A DNA stretch of 64,000 nucleotides from Butyrivibrio sp. M55 (GCF_900116865.1 NZ_FPCD01000016.1:1-64000), one strand, 5' to 3'. Positions 33,617-43,205 are shown, numbered from the stretch's first letter. Numbers and translations: made by a program. The notes: generated by a model not told the origin, from the letters alone.

Positions 33617-33661
33617 ATGATGTATTTAATGGATATCTGGGACTGGATCACAGGACGTTGA
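33617..33661 (+). CDS. 14-codon peptide, candidate signal of the LytTR system
   Basis: The ORF encodes MMYLMDIWDWITGR. A Shine-Dalgarno-like AAGGAAAGAGG lies about 15 bases upstream, longer than usual, so initiation is uncertain (a second ATG follows, and a third is at codon 5). The transcript unit is well bounded: tandem repeats and a -10 box upstream, and a 17-bp perfect hairpin 20 bases after the stop. It diverges from an AgrC-like/LytTR pair. It has no leader peptide and no cysteine. It could be a directly exported pheromone, or the unit could act as a small RNA. Confidence 0.45.
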   Translation: MMYLMDIWDWITGR

Positions 33662-33680
33662 TCCTCCCAAAGCAAAACCC

Positions 33681-33718
33681 ATGGAGCGCCTGTAAGAGTA
33701 ATCTTACAGGCGCTCCAT
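33681..33718. terminator. Bidirectional terminator, 17-bp perfect stem
   Basis: Arms 33681-33697 and 33702-33718 with loop GTAA. It serves the peptide gene on the plus strand and the fol operon, whose stop is at 33722, on the minus strand. Confidence 0.85.
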
Positions 33719-33721
33719 TAT

Positions 33722-34537
33722 TTATGCTTGCACTTCTCTGAGCATCTGCCCAACCGTCTTATGTAATACGGGATGAACAAGCTGTTCATTTATCTCGGCA
33801 AGCGGCTTTAATACAAATTGTCTGTTCTGCATATCTATATGCGGAATCGTAAGTCTTTCATTTTTTATTACCAGATGATCGTACATGATTATGTCAAGAT
33901 CCAGAGTTCTCGGTCCCCAATGGACATCTCTGACTCTTCCGAATTGTCTTTCGACATCATGTACCTTATCAAGAAGTTCATCGGGAGTGTAAAGAGTGCT
34001 TATCTCAAGCGCTCCGTTCAAAAAATCCTCCTGATCCTCGTATCCGTAAGGCTTTGTCGTGATAAGCCCGGATTTCTTACCGATTCTTATAAGAGAATCT
34101 TTTGAAAGCTCCTCCAGAGCTCCTTCTACGTTTTTTTCTTTGTCACCCATGTTGGAACCAACCGACAGATATGCCGTATGCCAGCCTCTTGAAATATTAA
34201 CCGACACATAACTAAGCGGCAGACCGATCGGCGCCCATGGCTTCTTTACTTCTATATCAACCTTTTCCAAAAGCGGAAAACTTAACAGTATCTCCTCAGC
34301 AAGCTCCTCGCTTACGGTTTCTATTAAGTTGTAGGTATTTCCTTTAACATAATCATATATAAGATGGCAAACTTCATTATAATCTACAGAAAACTCCATT
34401 GCATCGCACATTCCGGCTCTTCTCGTATCCAAATACAGATTTGCCGATATGAGAAATTTCTGCCCAAGAGCATTTTCTTCTCTCAAAAGTCCGTGATTTC
34501 CAAAAATTTCGAGATCAACAATCTTAATGCAATCCAT
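33722..34537 (-). CDS. folBK: Bifunctional dihydroneopterin aldolase / HPPK
   Basis: A 271-residue fusion carrying two consecutive folate steps. The FolB part (about 1-118) starts MDCIKIVDLEIFGNHGLLRE and has NTYNLIETVSEELAEEILLS. The FolK part has HTAYLSVGSNMGDKEKNVEG and RDVHWGPRTLDLDIIMYDHL. The ATG at 34537 has AGGAGG upstream. It is the last gene of folE-folP-folBK and ends at a strong terminator. Confidence 0.93.
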   Translation of the reverse strand: MDCIKIVDLEIFGNHGLLREENALGQKFLISANLYLDTRRAGMCDAMEFSVDYNEVCHLIYDYVKGNTYNLIETVSEELAEEILLSFPLLEKVDIEVKKPWAPIGLPLSYVSVNISRGWHTAYLSVGSNMGDKEKNVEGALEELSKDSLIRIGKKSGLITTKPYGYEDQEDFLNGALEISTLYTPDELLDKVHDVERQFGRVRDVHWGPRTLDLDIIMYDHLVIKNERLTIPHIDMQNRQFVLKPLAEINEQLVHPVLHKTVGQMLREVQA

Positions 34538-34557
34538 ATTTCCCCCTCCTGTTCGTT

Positions 34558-35388
34558 TTATCCACAAATACTGTCGGCAACAGCGAGTGCGCGTTTGTTT
34601 GCCAATACATCATGCACTCTGAAAATCTTGCCTCCAAATTCTCTTCCAAGCACGTTAAGTGCTATCGTTCCCTCTTTTCTTTGATCCACTTCAAGTCCTG
34701 TGATATTGCCCATGAGCGACTTATTCGATATTCCAAGAAGCACGGGATAACCAAGTTTTTTGAGCTGACTAATAAGAGATATACACCACATATTCTCTTC
34801 AAAATTCTTGGCAAATCCAACTCCGGGATCGAGGATGATATTCCAGTCGTAAATGCCGTTATCCGTGGCTATTTTAATCCTCTTTTCCATGTCTTCAATT
34901 ATTTCCCGTTCAAAAGAGAATCTGTCCATGCTTATGATCCTGTCTGCTTTGTTATGCATGATACAGACCGGAATCTCCGCAGCAGCAACGACCTGTGCCA
35001 TTCGATGCTCAGTATCTTCGTAATAATCAAGCCCCCAAATGTCATTGATCATATCCGCACCGCTTTCTATAACAGCTTCCGCAACTTCCCACTTATAAGT
35101 ATCAACAGAAACGGGTACATCGAACCGCTCTTTTATAGCTTTTATCACCGGATTAATTCTTGCTATTTCGTCCCAACATGAAATCTTCGTGTAACCGGGA
35201 CGCGTTGATTCACCTCCTACATCAATTATGTCTGCACCGTCCCTTATCATCTTTTCCGTCTGAAAGAGTGCGCTGTCTACGTCTAAATACTTCCCTCCGT
35301 CAGAAAAAGAATCGGGTGTAACGTTCAAAATTCCCATGATAAGTGATCTGTCTGAATCTAGATCGAAAAATTTTTTCCCTATCTTCAT
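34558..35388 (-). CDS. folP: Dihydropteroate synthase
   Basis: A 276-residue enzyme that joins p-aminobenzoate to the pterin and is the sulfonamide target. Seen: LIMGILNVTPDSFSDGGKYL, DIIDVGGESTRPGY, VCIMHNKAD, and DPGVGFAKNFEENM. It lies between folE and folBK with short gaps. Confidence 0.94.
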   Translation of the reverse strand: MKIGKKFFDLDSDRSLIMGILNVTPDSFSDGGKYLDVDSALFQTEKMIRDGADIIDVGGESTRPGYTKISCWDEIARINPVIKAIKERFDVPVSVDTYKWEVAEAVIESGADMINDIWGLDYYEDTEHRMAQVVAAAEIPVCIMHNKADRIISMDRFSFEREIIEDMEKRIKIATDNGIYDWNIILDPGVGFAKNFEENMWCISLISQLKKLGYPVLLGISNKSLMGNITGLEVDQRKEGTIALNVLGREFGGKIFRVHDVLANKRALAVADSICG

Positions 35389-35409
35389 CTCTTCTCACCG
35401 CCCTTGTTT

Positions 35410-35964
35410 TTAACTGATTAGTTTAAAAAAAGTTTCTCTTAAATTCTGATCGTTCTCAAAACAGCCCCTTGACGCGATAGTCACGGTCTTACTTCCGCTT
35501 TTCTTTATACCGCGCATAGAGACGCACATGTGCTCAGCTTCGACAAGAACCATAACGCCCTTGGTCTTAAGATTTTTTTCAATAGCATCCGCAATCTGGC
35601 CGGTCATTTGCTCCTGAATCTGGAGCCTTCTGGCAAATACCTCGACCGTCCTTGCCAGCTTACTGATGCCGACAACTTCATCTACCGGAACATAAGCGAT
35701 ATGCACCTTACCGAAGAATGGCAGAAGATGGTGCTCGCACAATGAATAAAATTGAATGTCTTTCTCAAGGATCATTCCGCTTTCCGCAACAGGAAATGTC
35801 TTTGATAGATGCCTCTCGGCGCAGTCTCCGTAACCCGAAAGAATCTCCTCGTACATTCTCGCCACTCTCTCGGGAGTTTCGACAAGCCCCGGTCTTGTGG
35901 CATCTTCCCCCATTCCTTCAAGCAAAAGCTTAACTGCCTGCTCAATCTTTTCCTTGTTGATCAT
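35410..35964 (-). CDS. folE: GTP cyclohydrolase I
   Basis: A 184-residue enzyme for the first step of folate synthesis. Seen: GLVETPERVARMYEEILSGY, the zinc site YSLCEHHLLPFFGKVHIAYV, and EHMCVSMRGIKKSGSKT. The ATG at 35964 has GGTGGAG upstream; the alternative GTG four codons earlier lacks a site. It is the first gene of the fol operon. Confidence 0.94.
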   Translation of the reverse strand: MINKEKIEQAVKLLLEGMGEDATRPGLVETPERVARMYEEILSGYGDCAERHLSKTFPVAESGMILEKDIQFYSLCEHHLLPFFGKVHIAYVPVDEVVGISKLARTVEVFARRLQIQEQMTGQIADAIEKNLKTKGVMVLVEAEHMCVSMRGIKKSGSKTVTIASRGCFENDQNLRETFFKLIS

Positions 35965-36100
35965 CTCTCCACCCACATATATTTTTTATATGTAACCATC
36001 AACAAGGCTATTACAATACGCTTTAGCGGTCAATCACTATCGAGTAAACAGCAGATTTTTTTCGTGAGCGAATAGTTTGTTACTTTTTTGCATACAAGAA

Positions 36101-36129
36101 ACCCCTTACCGAATTAACCGGCAAGGGGT
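36101..36129 (-). terminator. Terminator of pfkA
   Basis: ACCCCTT and AAGGGGT form the outer stem, and CCG/CGG the inner stem across one mismatch. On the minus strand it is followed by TTTCTTG. Confidence 0.75.
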
Positions 36130-36158
36130 AAAGTTTAAATATCTATTATATTTTTTGA

Positions 36159-37127
36159 TCAAAGAATACGAGCAATCTCGTACATGTACTCGTTGATGTT
36201 CTTCTTCATAGCAAGAGCTTCATCAATATCATAGTCAACAAACTGACCGTTTCTGTATCCTACTACTCTGTTTGTCTTGCCTGCTGCAAGGATATCTGCT
36301 GCGTAGCATCCCATCATAGAAGCATAAACACGGTCCTTACATGTAGGGCTTCCACCTCTCTGCATGTATCCAAGGATAGTTGCTCTTGTCTCAAGGCCTG
36401 TAGCAGCCTCGATACGACGAGCCATTGATGTTGAATGTCCGATACCCTCGGCATTTACGATGATGTGATGTGTCTTACCCTTCTTACGATTATCGATGAT
36501 GTTGTCGATAATACGCTGCTCGTTGTAATCATATTTCTCAGGAAGAAGTATGTCATCCGCACCGTTGGCAATCGAGCACCAAAGAGCGATATATCCGGCA
36601 TGACGTCCCATAACCTCAACAACGCTGACTCTTTCGTGAGATGATGATGTATCTCTGATCTTATCTATAGCACTCATAGCGGTATTGATAGCTGTATCAA
36701 AACCTATTGTGTAATCTGTACATGAAATATCAAGGTCGATTGTTCCCGGGATACCTACAGTGTTGATACCCTGCTGTGAAAGTTTCTGAGCTCCGCGGTA
36801 TGATCCGTCACCACCGATAACGATAACGCCGTCAATGCCGTGCTTACGGCAGATCTCTGCGCCCTTAGCCTGTCCCTCGGGAGTTGTGAATTCCATACAA
36901 CGTGCTGTACCAAGGATAGTTCCTCCGCGCTGAATGATATCAGACACGCTTCTTCTGTCCATATCCTCGATCTCTTCATTAAGTAGTCCCATGTAACCCT
37001 TTTTGATTCCCTTTACCTTGAGACCGTTCGCAAGTGACTTACGTACAACCGCTCTGATAGCTGCGTTCATACCCGGTGCATCGCCACCACTGGTAAGTAC
37101 ACCGATTGTTTTGATCTGCTTTGCCAT
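36159..37127 (-). CDS. pfkA: ATP-dependent 6-phosphofructokinase
   Basis: A 322-residue glycolytic enzyme. Seen: IGVLTSGGDAPGMNAAIRAV, VIGGDGSYRGAQKLSQQGIN (Gly-Asp-Gly-Ser, as in ATP users rather than the GGDD of pyrophosphate users), PGTIDLDISCTDYTIGFDTA and EVMGRHAGYIALWCSIANGA. The ATG at 37127 has GAGG upstream. It diverges from dnaE. Confidence 0.94.
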   Translation of the reverse strand: MAKQIKTIGVLTSGGDAPGMNAAIRAVVRKSLANGLKVKGIKKGYMGLLNEEIEDMDRRSVSDIIQRGGTILGTARCMEFTTPEGQAKGAEICRKHGIDGVIVIGGDGSYRGAQKLSQQGINTVGIPGTIDLDISCTDYTIGFDTAINTAMSAIDKIRDTSSSHERVSVVEVMGRHAGYIALWCSIANGADDILLPEKYDYNEQRIIDNIIDNRKKGKTHHIIVNAEGIGHSTSMARRIEAATGLETRATILGYMQRGGSPTCKDRVYASMMGCYAADILAAGKTNRVVGYRNGQFVDYDIDEALAMKKNINEYMYEIARIL

Positions 37128-37142
37128 AATTATTTCCTCGAT

Positions 37143-37172
37143 TCTATAGATTAAAACCCTTAAAAATGTCAA
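37143..37172 (-). promoter_or_regulatory. Promoter of pfkA
   Basis: On the minus strand TTGACA (37167-37172), an 18-nt spacer, then TATAGA (37143-37148). Confidence 0.7.
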
Positions 37173-37279
37173 ACGCTCACATTTGACAATTTATTGACAT
37201 ACTCTTTTCATATATTAGAGCAATTTTTTTTAAAATGCAATGATTGACGGAGTGTTTTCATAAAAAATTTCAATTCATA

Positions 37280-37288
37280 TGATATAAT
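37280..37288 (+). promoter_or_regulatory. Extended -10 box of dnaE
   Basis: TGATATAAT, an extended -10 (TGn-TATAAT), about 30 bases before the dnaE start. No clear -35 was seen, as extended -10 promoters allow. Confidence 0.5.
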
Positions 37289-37318
37289 TTTTTCATCTGA
37301 AAAACAGGGAGTATTTAT

Positions 37319-40300
37319 ATGGCTTTTTCGCATCTTCACGTCCATACAGAGTACAGTCTTTTGGACGGTTCCAATAAAATAAAAGAATATGTCAAGCGCC
37401 TAAAAGACCTTGGCATGACTTCGGGCGCAATCACCGATCACGGCGTCATGTACGGCGTCATCGATTTCTACAAAGCGTGCAAGGAGGCCGGAATCAATCC
37501 CATCCTTGGATGTGAAGTATATGTTGCCCCCGGATCAAGGTTTGAAAAGGAAACAGGCAGTATGGACGAGCGCTATTACCACCTCGTTCTTCTTGCCGAG
37601 AACAATACAGGATACGCCAATCTGTCCCACATCGTAAGCCGCGGTTTTACCGAAGGTTACTACTACAAGCCGCGAGTTGATATGGAACTCCTTGAGCAGT
37701 ATCACGAAGGTCTTATATGCCTCAGTGCCTGTCTTGCCGGTGAGATCCCAAGGAACATCATTAAGGGCACTCCCGCCAAGGCAAAAGAGGCTGCTTTAAG
37801 GCTTGATAATATATTCGGACACGGCAACTTTTTCTTGGAGCTTCAGGATCACGGCATTCCCGCTCAGAGAACGGTAAACAGTGCGCTTCTCTCTCTTTCT
37901 CAGGAGCTTGATATTCCGCTTGTCACAACAAACGACTGCCACTACACCTACGCAGATGACGCAGAGGCTCACGACCTTCTTCTTTGCATCCAGACGGGCA
38001 AAAAAGTTTCCGATGAAGACCGTATGCGCTATGAAGGCGGTCAGTACTATGTAAAGAGCGAAGAGGAAATGAGAGCTCTTTTCCCATATGCGCAGGAAGC
38101 TATCGACAACACGGCAAAGATTGCGGAAAGATGCAACGTCGAAATTGAGTTCGGCGTCACAAAGCTCCCTCACTTCGAGGTTCCTGAAGGTTACGATTCA
38201 TGGACATATCTTAATAAGCTGTGTATTGACGGTCTTAATGAAAGATATCCCGATGATGACGGAACACTCAAGAAAAAGCTCGACTACGAGCTCGGTGTCA
38301 TCAAGAGAATGGGCTACGTCGATTACTTCCTTATTGTATGGGATTATATAAACTACTGCCGCGAAAACGGTATCGCAGTAGGTCCCGGTAGAGGTTCTGC
38401 TGCCGGAAGTATCGTCTCCTATTGTATGCACATAACAAATATCGACCCTATCAAGTACGATCTTCTCTTCGAGCGTTTCCTGAATCCGGAACGTGTATCC
38501 ATGCCCGATATCGACGTGGATTTCGAGTACGAGCGAAGACAGGACGTTATTGATTACGTTACCGAAAAATACGGCACCGACAAGGTTGTTCAGATTATTA
38601 CTTTCGGTACGCTTGCCGCAAAGGGCGTTATCAGGGATGTTGCCAGAGTAATGGACCTTCCCTACAGCTACGGAGATCAGATTTCCAAGATGATCCCGAA
38701 CGAGCTCAATATGACGCTTAACAGGGCTCTTGAGATGAATCCCGAGCTTCGCACAAGATACGAAACTGACGAGACAGTCCACAAACTGATCGACATGTGT
38801 AAAAAACTCGAGGGACTTCCGAGACACACTTCAATCCATGCAGCCGGTGTCGTTATCTGTCAGGCTCCCGCCGAAGACCTCGTTCCGCTCTCACGCTCGG
38901 CAGAAGGCAACATAACGACTCAGTTCACTATGACAACCATAGAAGAACTGGGACTTCTTAAGATGGACTTTTTGGGACTTCGCACGCTTACAGTTATCAA
39001 GGACGCTGTTCGCTTTGCAAACGCGTCTATCGGTGCAAAGAAAGGTGATGCGAATTTCATCGACATAGACAAGATTGATTACAACGATCCCGCTGTTCTT
39101 GCTCTCATAGGAAGTGGCAAGTGCGACGGTATATTCCAGCTTGAATCGGGTGGAATGCAGGCTTTCATGAAAGAGCTTAAGCCCAAGTCACTGGAAGACA
39201 TCATAGCGGGAATCTCATTATACCGACCGGGCCCGATGGACTTCATCCCGAAGTACATCTCAGGTAAGAACGACGCAGGTTCCATCAGCTATCTCACACC
39301 CGAGCTTGAACCGATACTTAAGCCAACTTACGGCTGTATCGTTTATCAGGAGCAGGTTATGCAGATAGTTCAGCAGCTCGGTGGTTACACTCTCGGCCGT
39401 GCCGACCTTGTCCGTCGTGCCATGAGTAAAAAGAAACAGCATGTAATGGAGGTTGAAAGAGCCAACTTCGTAAACGGAAATCCCGAGGAAAATGTTCCGG
39501 GATGTGCTTCAAAAGGCATTTATCCCGAGATAGCCAATGCAATCTACGACTCCATGATGGACTTTGCAAAGTATGCTTTTAACAAGTCACACGCTGCATG
39601 CTATGCGGTTGTCGCACTTCAGACGGCATGGCTTAAATGCTACTATCCTGTGGAATTCATGGCTGCCCTTATGACTTCCGTTATAGATAATCCGGGTAAA
39701 GTTTCGGGTTACATCATGAGCTGCAGAAACATGAACATTACGCTCCTTCCTCCCGATATCAACGAAGGATTTGAAGGATTCTCAGTTACCGAGATAGATG
39801 CAGGCGACGGTGATAACTCTGCTGCCGGCTCTGCCACGATGTCGGCTCACGGCAAGAAGAAGGCAATTCACTACGCTCTTACCGCAATTAAAGGTGTAGG
39901 TCATCCGGCTATCGCCGCTATTGTAAAAGAACGTTCAATCCGCGGAAAGTTCAAAGATATAAACGATTTTCTTTCCCGCATGCAGGGCAAGGACACGGAT
40001 GTAAACAAAAGAGCTATCGAAAACTTTATAAAAGCAGGTGCTTTTGATTGTTTCCCCGGAACAAGGAAGCAGCTGATGACAGTCTACGCCCAGATAATGG
40101 ACCGTCTGCATAACAACGGGCGAAACTCTATGGCAGGGCAGATGACTCTTTTCGACATCGTAAGCGAAGATGACAAGAAGCAATACGAGATTCCACTTCC
40201 CGATGTAGGAGAATTTCCTCGGGAACTCCTTCTCGAATTTGAGAAAGATATCCTTGGAATCTATGTTTCGGGACATCCTCTCGATGACTATGTCGGAATG

Positions 40301-40858
40301 TGGAAAAAGAGAATTTCAAACACAACAGCTGATTTCTTCCTCGACGATGAAACGGGCGAGCCCGCGGTAAAAGACAATGAGAAAGCCATTATAGGCGGTA
40401 TCATAAGCGATAAGAAGATCAAATATACAAAGAACGACCAGATCATGGCATTTCTTACTGTAGAAGATCTTGTGGGAAGTGTGGAAGTAATCGTCTTCCC
40501 AAAGACATACGAAGCAAATGCCCCAAGGCTTGATGCAGATGCCAAGGTCTTCATCGAAGGACGCGTTTCTGTAGAAGATGAGCGCGACGCTAAGCTCATC
40601 GCGCAAAAAGTTACTCTTTTTGATGAAATACCAAGAACTGTGTGGCTCAGATTCGACAACAAGAATGCTTATGAAGAAAAAGATCCGGAACTTAAGCGCA
40701 TCATCGCAGACTCCGACGGCCGCGATGAAATCGCAATATTCCTGAAGGACACCAAGCAGATTAAGAAACTTGGACGCTCCGCTACGATAAAAGCGGATAA
40801 GATGATAATTGAGCGATTGGAGGAACTTGCAGGAAAAGATAATGTGCAGGTAGTGTAA
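37319..40858 (+). CDS. dnaE: DNA polymerase III subunit alpha
   Basis: A 1179-residue replicative polymerase. Seen: the N-terminal PHP domain HLHVHTEYSLLDGSNKIKEY, GPGRGSAAGSIVSYCMHIT, the catalytic MPDIDVDFEYERRQDVIDYV, YRPGPMDFIPKYISGK, the helix-hairpin-helix region around AIKGVGHPAIAAIVKERSI, and a C-terminal OB fold (FLTVEDLVGSVEVIVFPKTY). The length is normal for DnaE. The ATG has GGGAG upstream, and it ends at a good terminator. Confidence 0.96.
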   Translation: MAFSHLHVHTEYSLLDGSNKIKEYVKRLKDLGMTSGAITDHGVMYGVIDFYKACKEAGINPILGCEVYVAPGSRFEKETGSMDERYYHLVLLAENNTGYANLSHIVSRGFTEGYYYKPRVDMELLEQYHEGLICLSACLAGEIPRNIIKGTPAKAKEAALRLDNIFGHGNFFLELQDHGIPAQRTVNSALLSLSQELDIPLVTTNDCHYTYADDAEAHDLLLCIQTGKKVSDEDRMRYEGGQYYVKSEEEMRALFPYAQEAIDNTAKIAERCNVEIEFGVTKLPHFEVPEGYDSWTYLNKLCIDGLNERYPDDDGTLKKKLDYELGVIKRMGYVDYFLIVWDYINYCRENGIAVGPGRGSAAGSIVSYCMHITNIDPIKYDLLFERFLNPERVSMPDIDVDFEYERRQDVIDYVTEKYGTDKVVQIITFGTLAAKGVIRDVARVMDLPYSYGDQISKMIPNELNMTLNRALEMNPELRTRYETDETVHKLIDMCKKLEGLPRHTSIHAAGVVICQAPAEDLVPLSRSAEGNITTQFTMTTIEELGLLKMDFLGLRTLTVIKDAVRFANASIGAKKGDANFIDIDKIDYNDPAVLALIGSGKCDGIFQLESGGMQAFMKELKPKSLEDIIAGISLYRPGPMDFIPKYISGKNDAGSISYLTPELEPILKPTYGCIVYQEQVMQIVQQLGGYTLGRADLVRRAMSKKKQHVMEVERANFVNGNPEENVPGCASKGIYPEIANAIYDSMMDFAKYAFNKSHAACYAVVALQTAWLKCYYPVEFMAALMTSVIDNPGKVSGYIMSCRNMNITLLPPDINEGFEGFSVTEIDAGDGDNSAAGSATMSAHGKKKAIHYALTAIKGVGHPAIAAIVKERSIRGKFKDINDFLSRMQGKDTDVNKRAIENFIKAGAFDCFPGTRKQLMTVYAQIMDRLHNNGRNSMAGQMTLFDIVSEDDKKQYEIPLPDVGEFPRELLLEFEKDILGIYVSGHPLDDYVGMWKKRISNTTADFFLDDETGEPAVKDNEKAIIGGIISDKKIKYTKNDQIMAFLTVEDLVGSVEVIVFPKTYEANAPRLDADAKVFIEGRVSVEDERDAKLIAQKVTLFDEIPRTVWLRFDNKNAYEEKDPELKRIIADSDGRDEIAIFLKDTKQIKKLGRSATIKADKMIIERLEELAGKDNVQVV

Positions 40859-40864
40859 GAAATT

Positions 40865-40897
40865 AAGGGAATGCCGATTTTCAGCATTCCCTTTTTT
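40865..40897 (+). terminator. Terminator of dnaE
   Basis: AAGGGAATGC (40865-40874) pairs with GCATTCCCTT (40884-40893), followed by a T tract. Confidence 0.9.
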
Positions 40898-40948
40898 ACG
40901 TCTGTTAATATTGTTTTGTTTTCACTAAAAGTTTGCGCAACCACAAGG

Positions 40949-41299
40949 CTACTCTCCCCAGTAATCAATAGATTCCTGGGTTCGTCCGGAGATACCAAAC
41001 AACTTATACATAAAGTCTTCTTTCTCTCCAATCATTTCAGCTACAATAATGGTACTACCTTCTTTGTAATAAAACAGATAATTATGGTTAATAAACAAAG
41101 CTCTGTAATCTGTGTCGACTTCGTACTTTGCTGCAAGATCAACACCAAGTTCCGGATTATCCTGTAACTCTCGCGCTCTGGCTGTTATCTTTTTTATTGC
41201 TGACTTTGCAAAATCTTCACCATACTGTTCTGAAAGATATTTTTTAAGTATCTTCATCTTTCTTCGGACAATCTGTGAGTATTCCAACTTGTACTTCAT
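40949..41299 (-). CDS. RelE/ParE-family toxin
   Basis: A 116-residue basic protein. Seen: KYKLEYSQIVRRKMKILKKY, ITARARELQDNPELGVDL, and YRALFINHNYLFYYKEGSTI followed by VAEMIGEKEDFMYKLF, the beta-rich RelE/ParE fold. Members inhibit translation or gyrase; the target here is unknown. The ATG lies one base after the antitoxin stop (TAACATG). It forms a type II toxin-antitoxin pair with the upstream gene. Confidence 0.85.
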   Translation of the reverse strand: MKYKLEYSQIVRRKMKILKKYLSEQYGEDFAKSAIKKITARARELQDNPELGVDLAAKYEVDTDYRALFINHNYLFYYKEGSTIIVAEMIGEKEDFMYKLFGISGRTQESIDYWGE

Positions 41300-41300
41300 G

Positions 41301-41555
41301 TTATAATCCGAGCTCCTTCTCAAGATCGTCTGCAGAAATGGTTCCTTCTTCCCTCACAGATACCTTTGCTTCCGCTAATTTTGTCATCAATTGTAAGAGT
41401 GCTTTTTGCTTATCAAGCTCATCAAGCTCTGCCATATCAACCAAAGCACATGTACCATGACCATTCTTGGTAAAATATACTCTGTTACCATAAGAAACTT
41501 CATTGACTATACTTGTGTAATTCTTTAATGCTGAAACAGGTTTTATACTCGGCAT
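41301..41555 (-). CDS. Phd/YefM-family antitoxin
   Basis: An 84-residue protein starting MPSIKPVSALKNYTSIVNEV, with YGNRVYFTKNGHGTCALVDM, the Phd/YefM DNA-binding fold. The C-terminal part (KVSVREEGTISADDLEKELG) would wrap the toxin. The ATG at 41555 has AGAAGGTG upstream. It is probably autoregulated with the downstream toxin. Confidence 0.87.
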   Translation of the reverse strand: MPSIKPVSALKNYTSIVNEVSYGNRVYFTKNGHGTCALVDMAELDELDKQKALLQLMTKLAEAKVSVREEGTISADDLEKELGL

Positions 41556-41682
41556 AAGTTCACCTTCTTTCCTTGCTATATGAATAGCGTACCACGTCAA
41601 TATCATTCCATCAATAATATTCCCATAAATTTAACCCTAAATTTATACCATATTATTTTCCATAACTCTTCCCTTAAAAACA

Positions 41683-41724
41683 AAAGAAGTCGAGACAGCT
41701 GTCGCAAAAAACAACTGCTGTCTC
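41683..41724 (-). terminator. Terminator of metK
   Basis: GAGACAGC (41692-41699) and GCTGTCTC (41717-41724). On the minus strand it is followed by GACTTCTTTTG. Confidence 0.7.
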
Positions 41725-41762
41725 AACCCCTTTATTTGAAAAATATTAAATTCTCTTCTTAA

Positions 41763-42953
41763 TTACTGTACTGCTGCCTTGAGCTCGTCAACCTTGTTTG
41801 TCTGCTCCCAAGGAAGGTTGAGGTCGTTGCGGCCAAAGTGACCGTATGCTGCAGTCTGCTTGTAGATAGGACGACGAAGGTCGAGCATCTTGATGATTCC
41901 TGCAGGACGAAGATCGAATACCTTACGAACTGCCTCTGTAAGCTTCTCATCTGAAACCTTACCTGTTCCGAATGTATCTACAAGAATTGATGTAGGCTGA
42001 GCTACACCGATAGCATATGAAAGCTGGATCTCAGCTCTGTCTGCAAGGCCTGCTGCAACAATGTTCTTTGCAACATATCTTGCTGCGTAAGCTGCTGAAC
42101 GGTCAACCTTTGTGCAGTCTTTTCCTGAGAATGCTCCGCCGCCATGACGAGCTGCTCCGCCGTATGTGTCAACGATGATCTTACGTCCTGTAAGTCCTGC
42201 ATCACCCTGAGGTCCGCCGATTACGAAACGACCTGTAGGATTGATGTAGATCTTTGTGTTGGCATCAACCATCTTAGGATCTACGATTGCATCGATAACC
42301 TGCTTTCTGATATCTTCGTGAATCTGCTCCTGTGTAACCTTCTCATCATGCTGAGTTGAGATTACGATAGCTTCGAGACGGATAGGCTTTCCGTTCTCAT
42401 CATACTCTACAGAAACCTGGCTCTTTCCGTCTGCTCTAAGATAAGGAAGAGTTCCGTTCTTTCTTACTTCTGTAAGCTTCTTTGTAAGCTTGTGAGCAAG
42501 GCTTACAGCATAAGGCATGTACTCTTCTGTCTCGTTTGTAGCATATCCGAACATCATACCCTGATCTCCGGCACCGATTGCTTCGATCTGCTCATCTGTC
42601 ATCTGGTTCTCTCTAGCTTCAAGAGCCTTATCAACACCCATAGCAATGTCTGCTGACTGCTGATCGAGAGCTACGAATACAGCACATGTATTTCCGTCGA
42701 AGCCCTTAGCTGAGTCATCATAACCGATCTCTTTGATTGTCTCTCTTGCGATCTTAGCATAATCAACGTTAGCCTTTGTTGTGATCTCACCTGTGATAAG
42801 TACGAAACCTGTGCAAGTAGCTGTCTCGCAAGCAACACGGCTCATAGGATCCTCTGCCATGCAAGCATCAAGGATTGCGTCTGAGATGTTATCGCAGATT
42901 TTATCGGGATGTCCCTCTGTTACTGATTCTGATGTGAAAATAAATTTGTCCAT
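41763..42953 (-). CDS. metK: S-adenosylmethionine synthetase
   Basis: A 396-residue enzyme making SAM from methionine and ATP. Seen: [40 protein letters not shown], and the signature [25 protein letters not shown] riboswitch with terminator precedes it, so high SAM should stop transcription. Confidence 0.96.
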   Translation of the reverse strand: MDKFIFTSESVTEGHPDKICDNISDAILDACMAEDPMSRVACETATCTGFVLITGEITTKANVDYAKIARETIKEIGYDDSAKGFDGNTCAVFVALDQQSADIAMGVDKALEARENQMTDEQIEAIGAGDQGMMFGYATNETEEYMPYAVSLAHKLTKKLTEVRKNGTLPYLRADGKSQVSVEYDENGKPIRLEAIVISTQHDEKVTQEQIHEDIRKQVIDAIVDPKMVDANTKIYINPTGRFVIGGPQGDAGLTGRKIIVDTYGGAARHGGGAFSGKDCTKVDRSAAYAARYVAKNIVAAGLADRAEIQLSYAIGVAQPTSILVDTFGTGKVSDEKLTEAVRKVFDLRPAGIIKMLDLRRPIYKQTAAYGHFGRNDLNLPWEQTNKVDELKAAVQ

Positions 42954-42984
42954 TCTGTTTCCTTTCCTGCGCCTATCGCGCTAT

Positions 42985-43023
42985 AAAAATAAAACCGCTT
43001 GTTTTGCGTGCACAAACAAGCGG
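42985..43023 (-). terminator. Riboswitch-controlled terminator upstream of metK
   Basis: CCGCTTGTTT (42995-43004) pairs with AAACAAGCGG (43014-43023), followed on the minus strand by TTTTATTTTT. It is the expression platform of the adjacent SAM-I aptamer. Confidence 0.88.
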
Positions 43024-43043
43024 AACTGATTGATTTTCAGATC

Positions 43044-43159
43044 CTCTTATTGCTCGTAATCCATTATTGGAATTGCACGCTCAGGTTGGCACCTTCCTCA
43101 CTGCGAGGGGTTGCCGTGGCTTCACAGGTCCTATGTACCTCCACCACTCTGAATAAGAG
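43044..43159 (-). ncRNA. SAM-I (S-box) riboswitch aptamer
   Basis: On the minus strand P1 is CTCTTATT (43152-43159) with AATAAGAG (43044-43051). Between them are the S-box landmarks: CAGAGTGGTGGAGG, GACCTGTGAAGCC, CGGCAACC and AAGGTGCCAA. It controls metK by transcription termination. Confidence 0.93.
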
Positions 43160-43177
43160 AACTTCGTATAAAATTAT

Positions 43178-43205
43178 AAAAGCGAGCCATTTCTGACTCG
43201 CTTTT
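43178..43205. terminator. Bidirectional terminator after xylB
   Basis: AAAAGCGAG (43178-43186) and CTCGCTTTT (43197-43205), extended across one base by CA/TG. It lies between the xylB stop and the metK riboswitch. Confidence 0.78.

Noticed and set aside
37244-37249. TTGACG as the -35 box of dnaE
   Set aside because: It is 33 bases from the TATAAT, too far for a sigma-A promoter; the extended -10 is preferred.
38198-38827. 209-codon minus-strand ORF inside dnaE
   Set aside because: Antisense shadow of the polymerase catalytic region.
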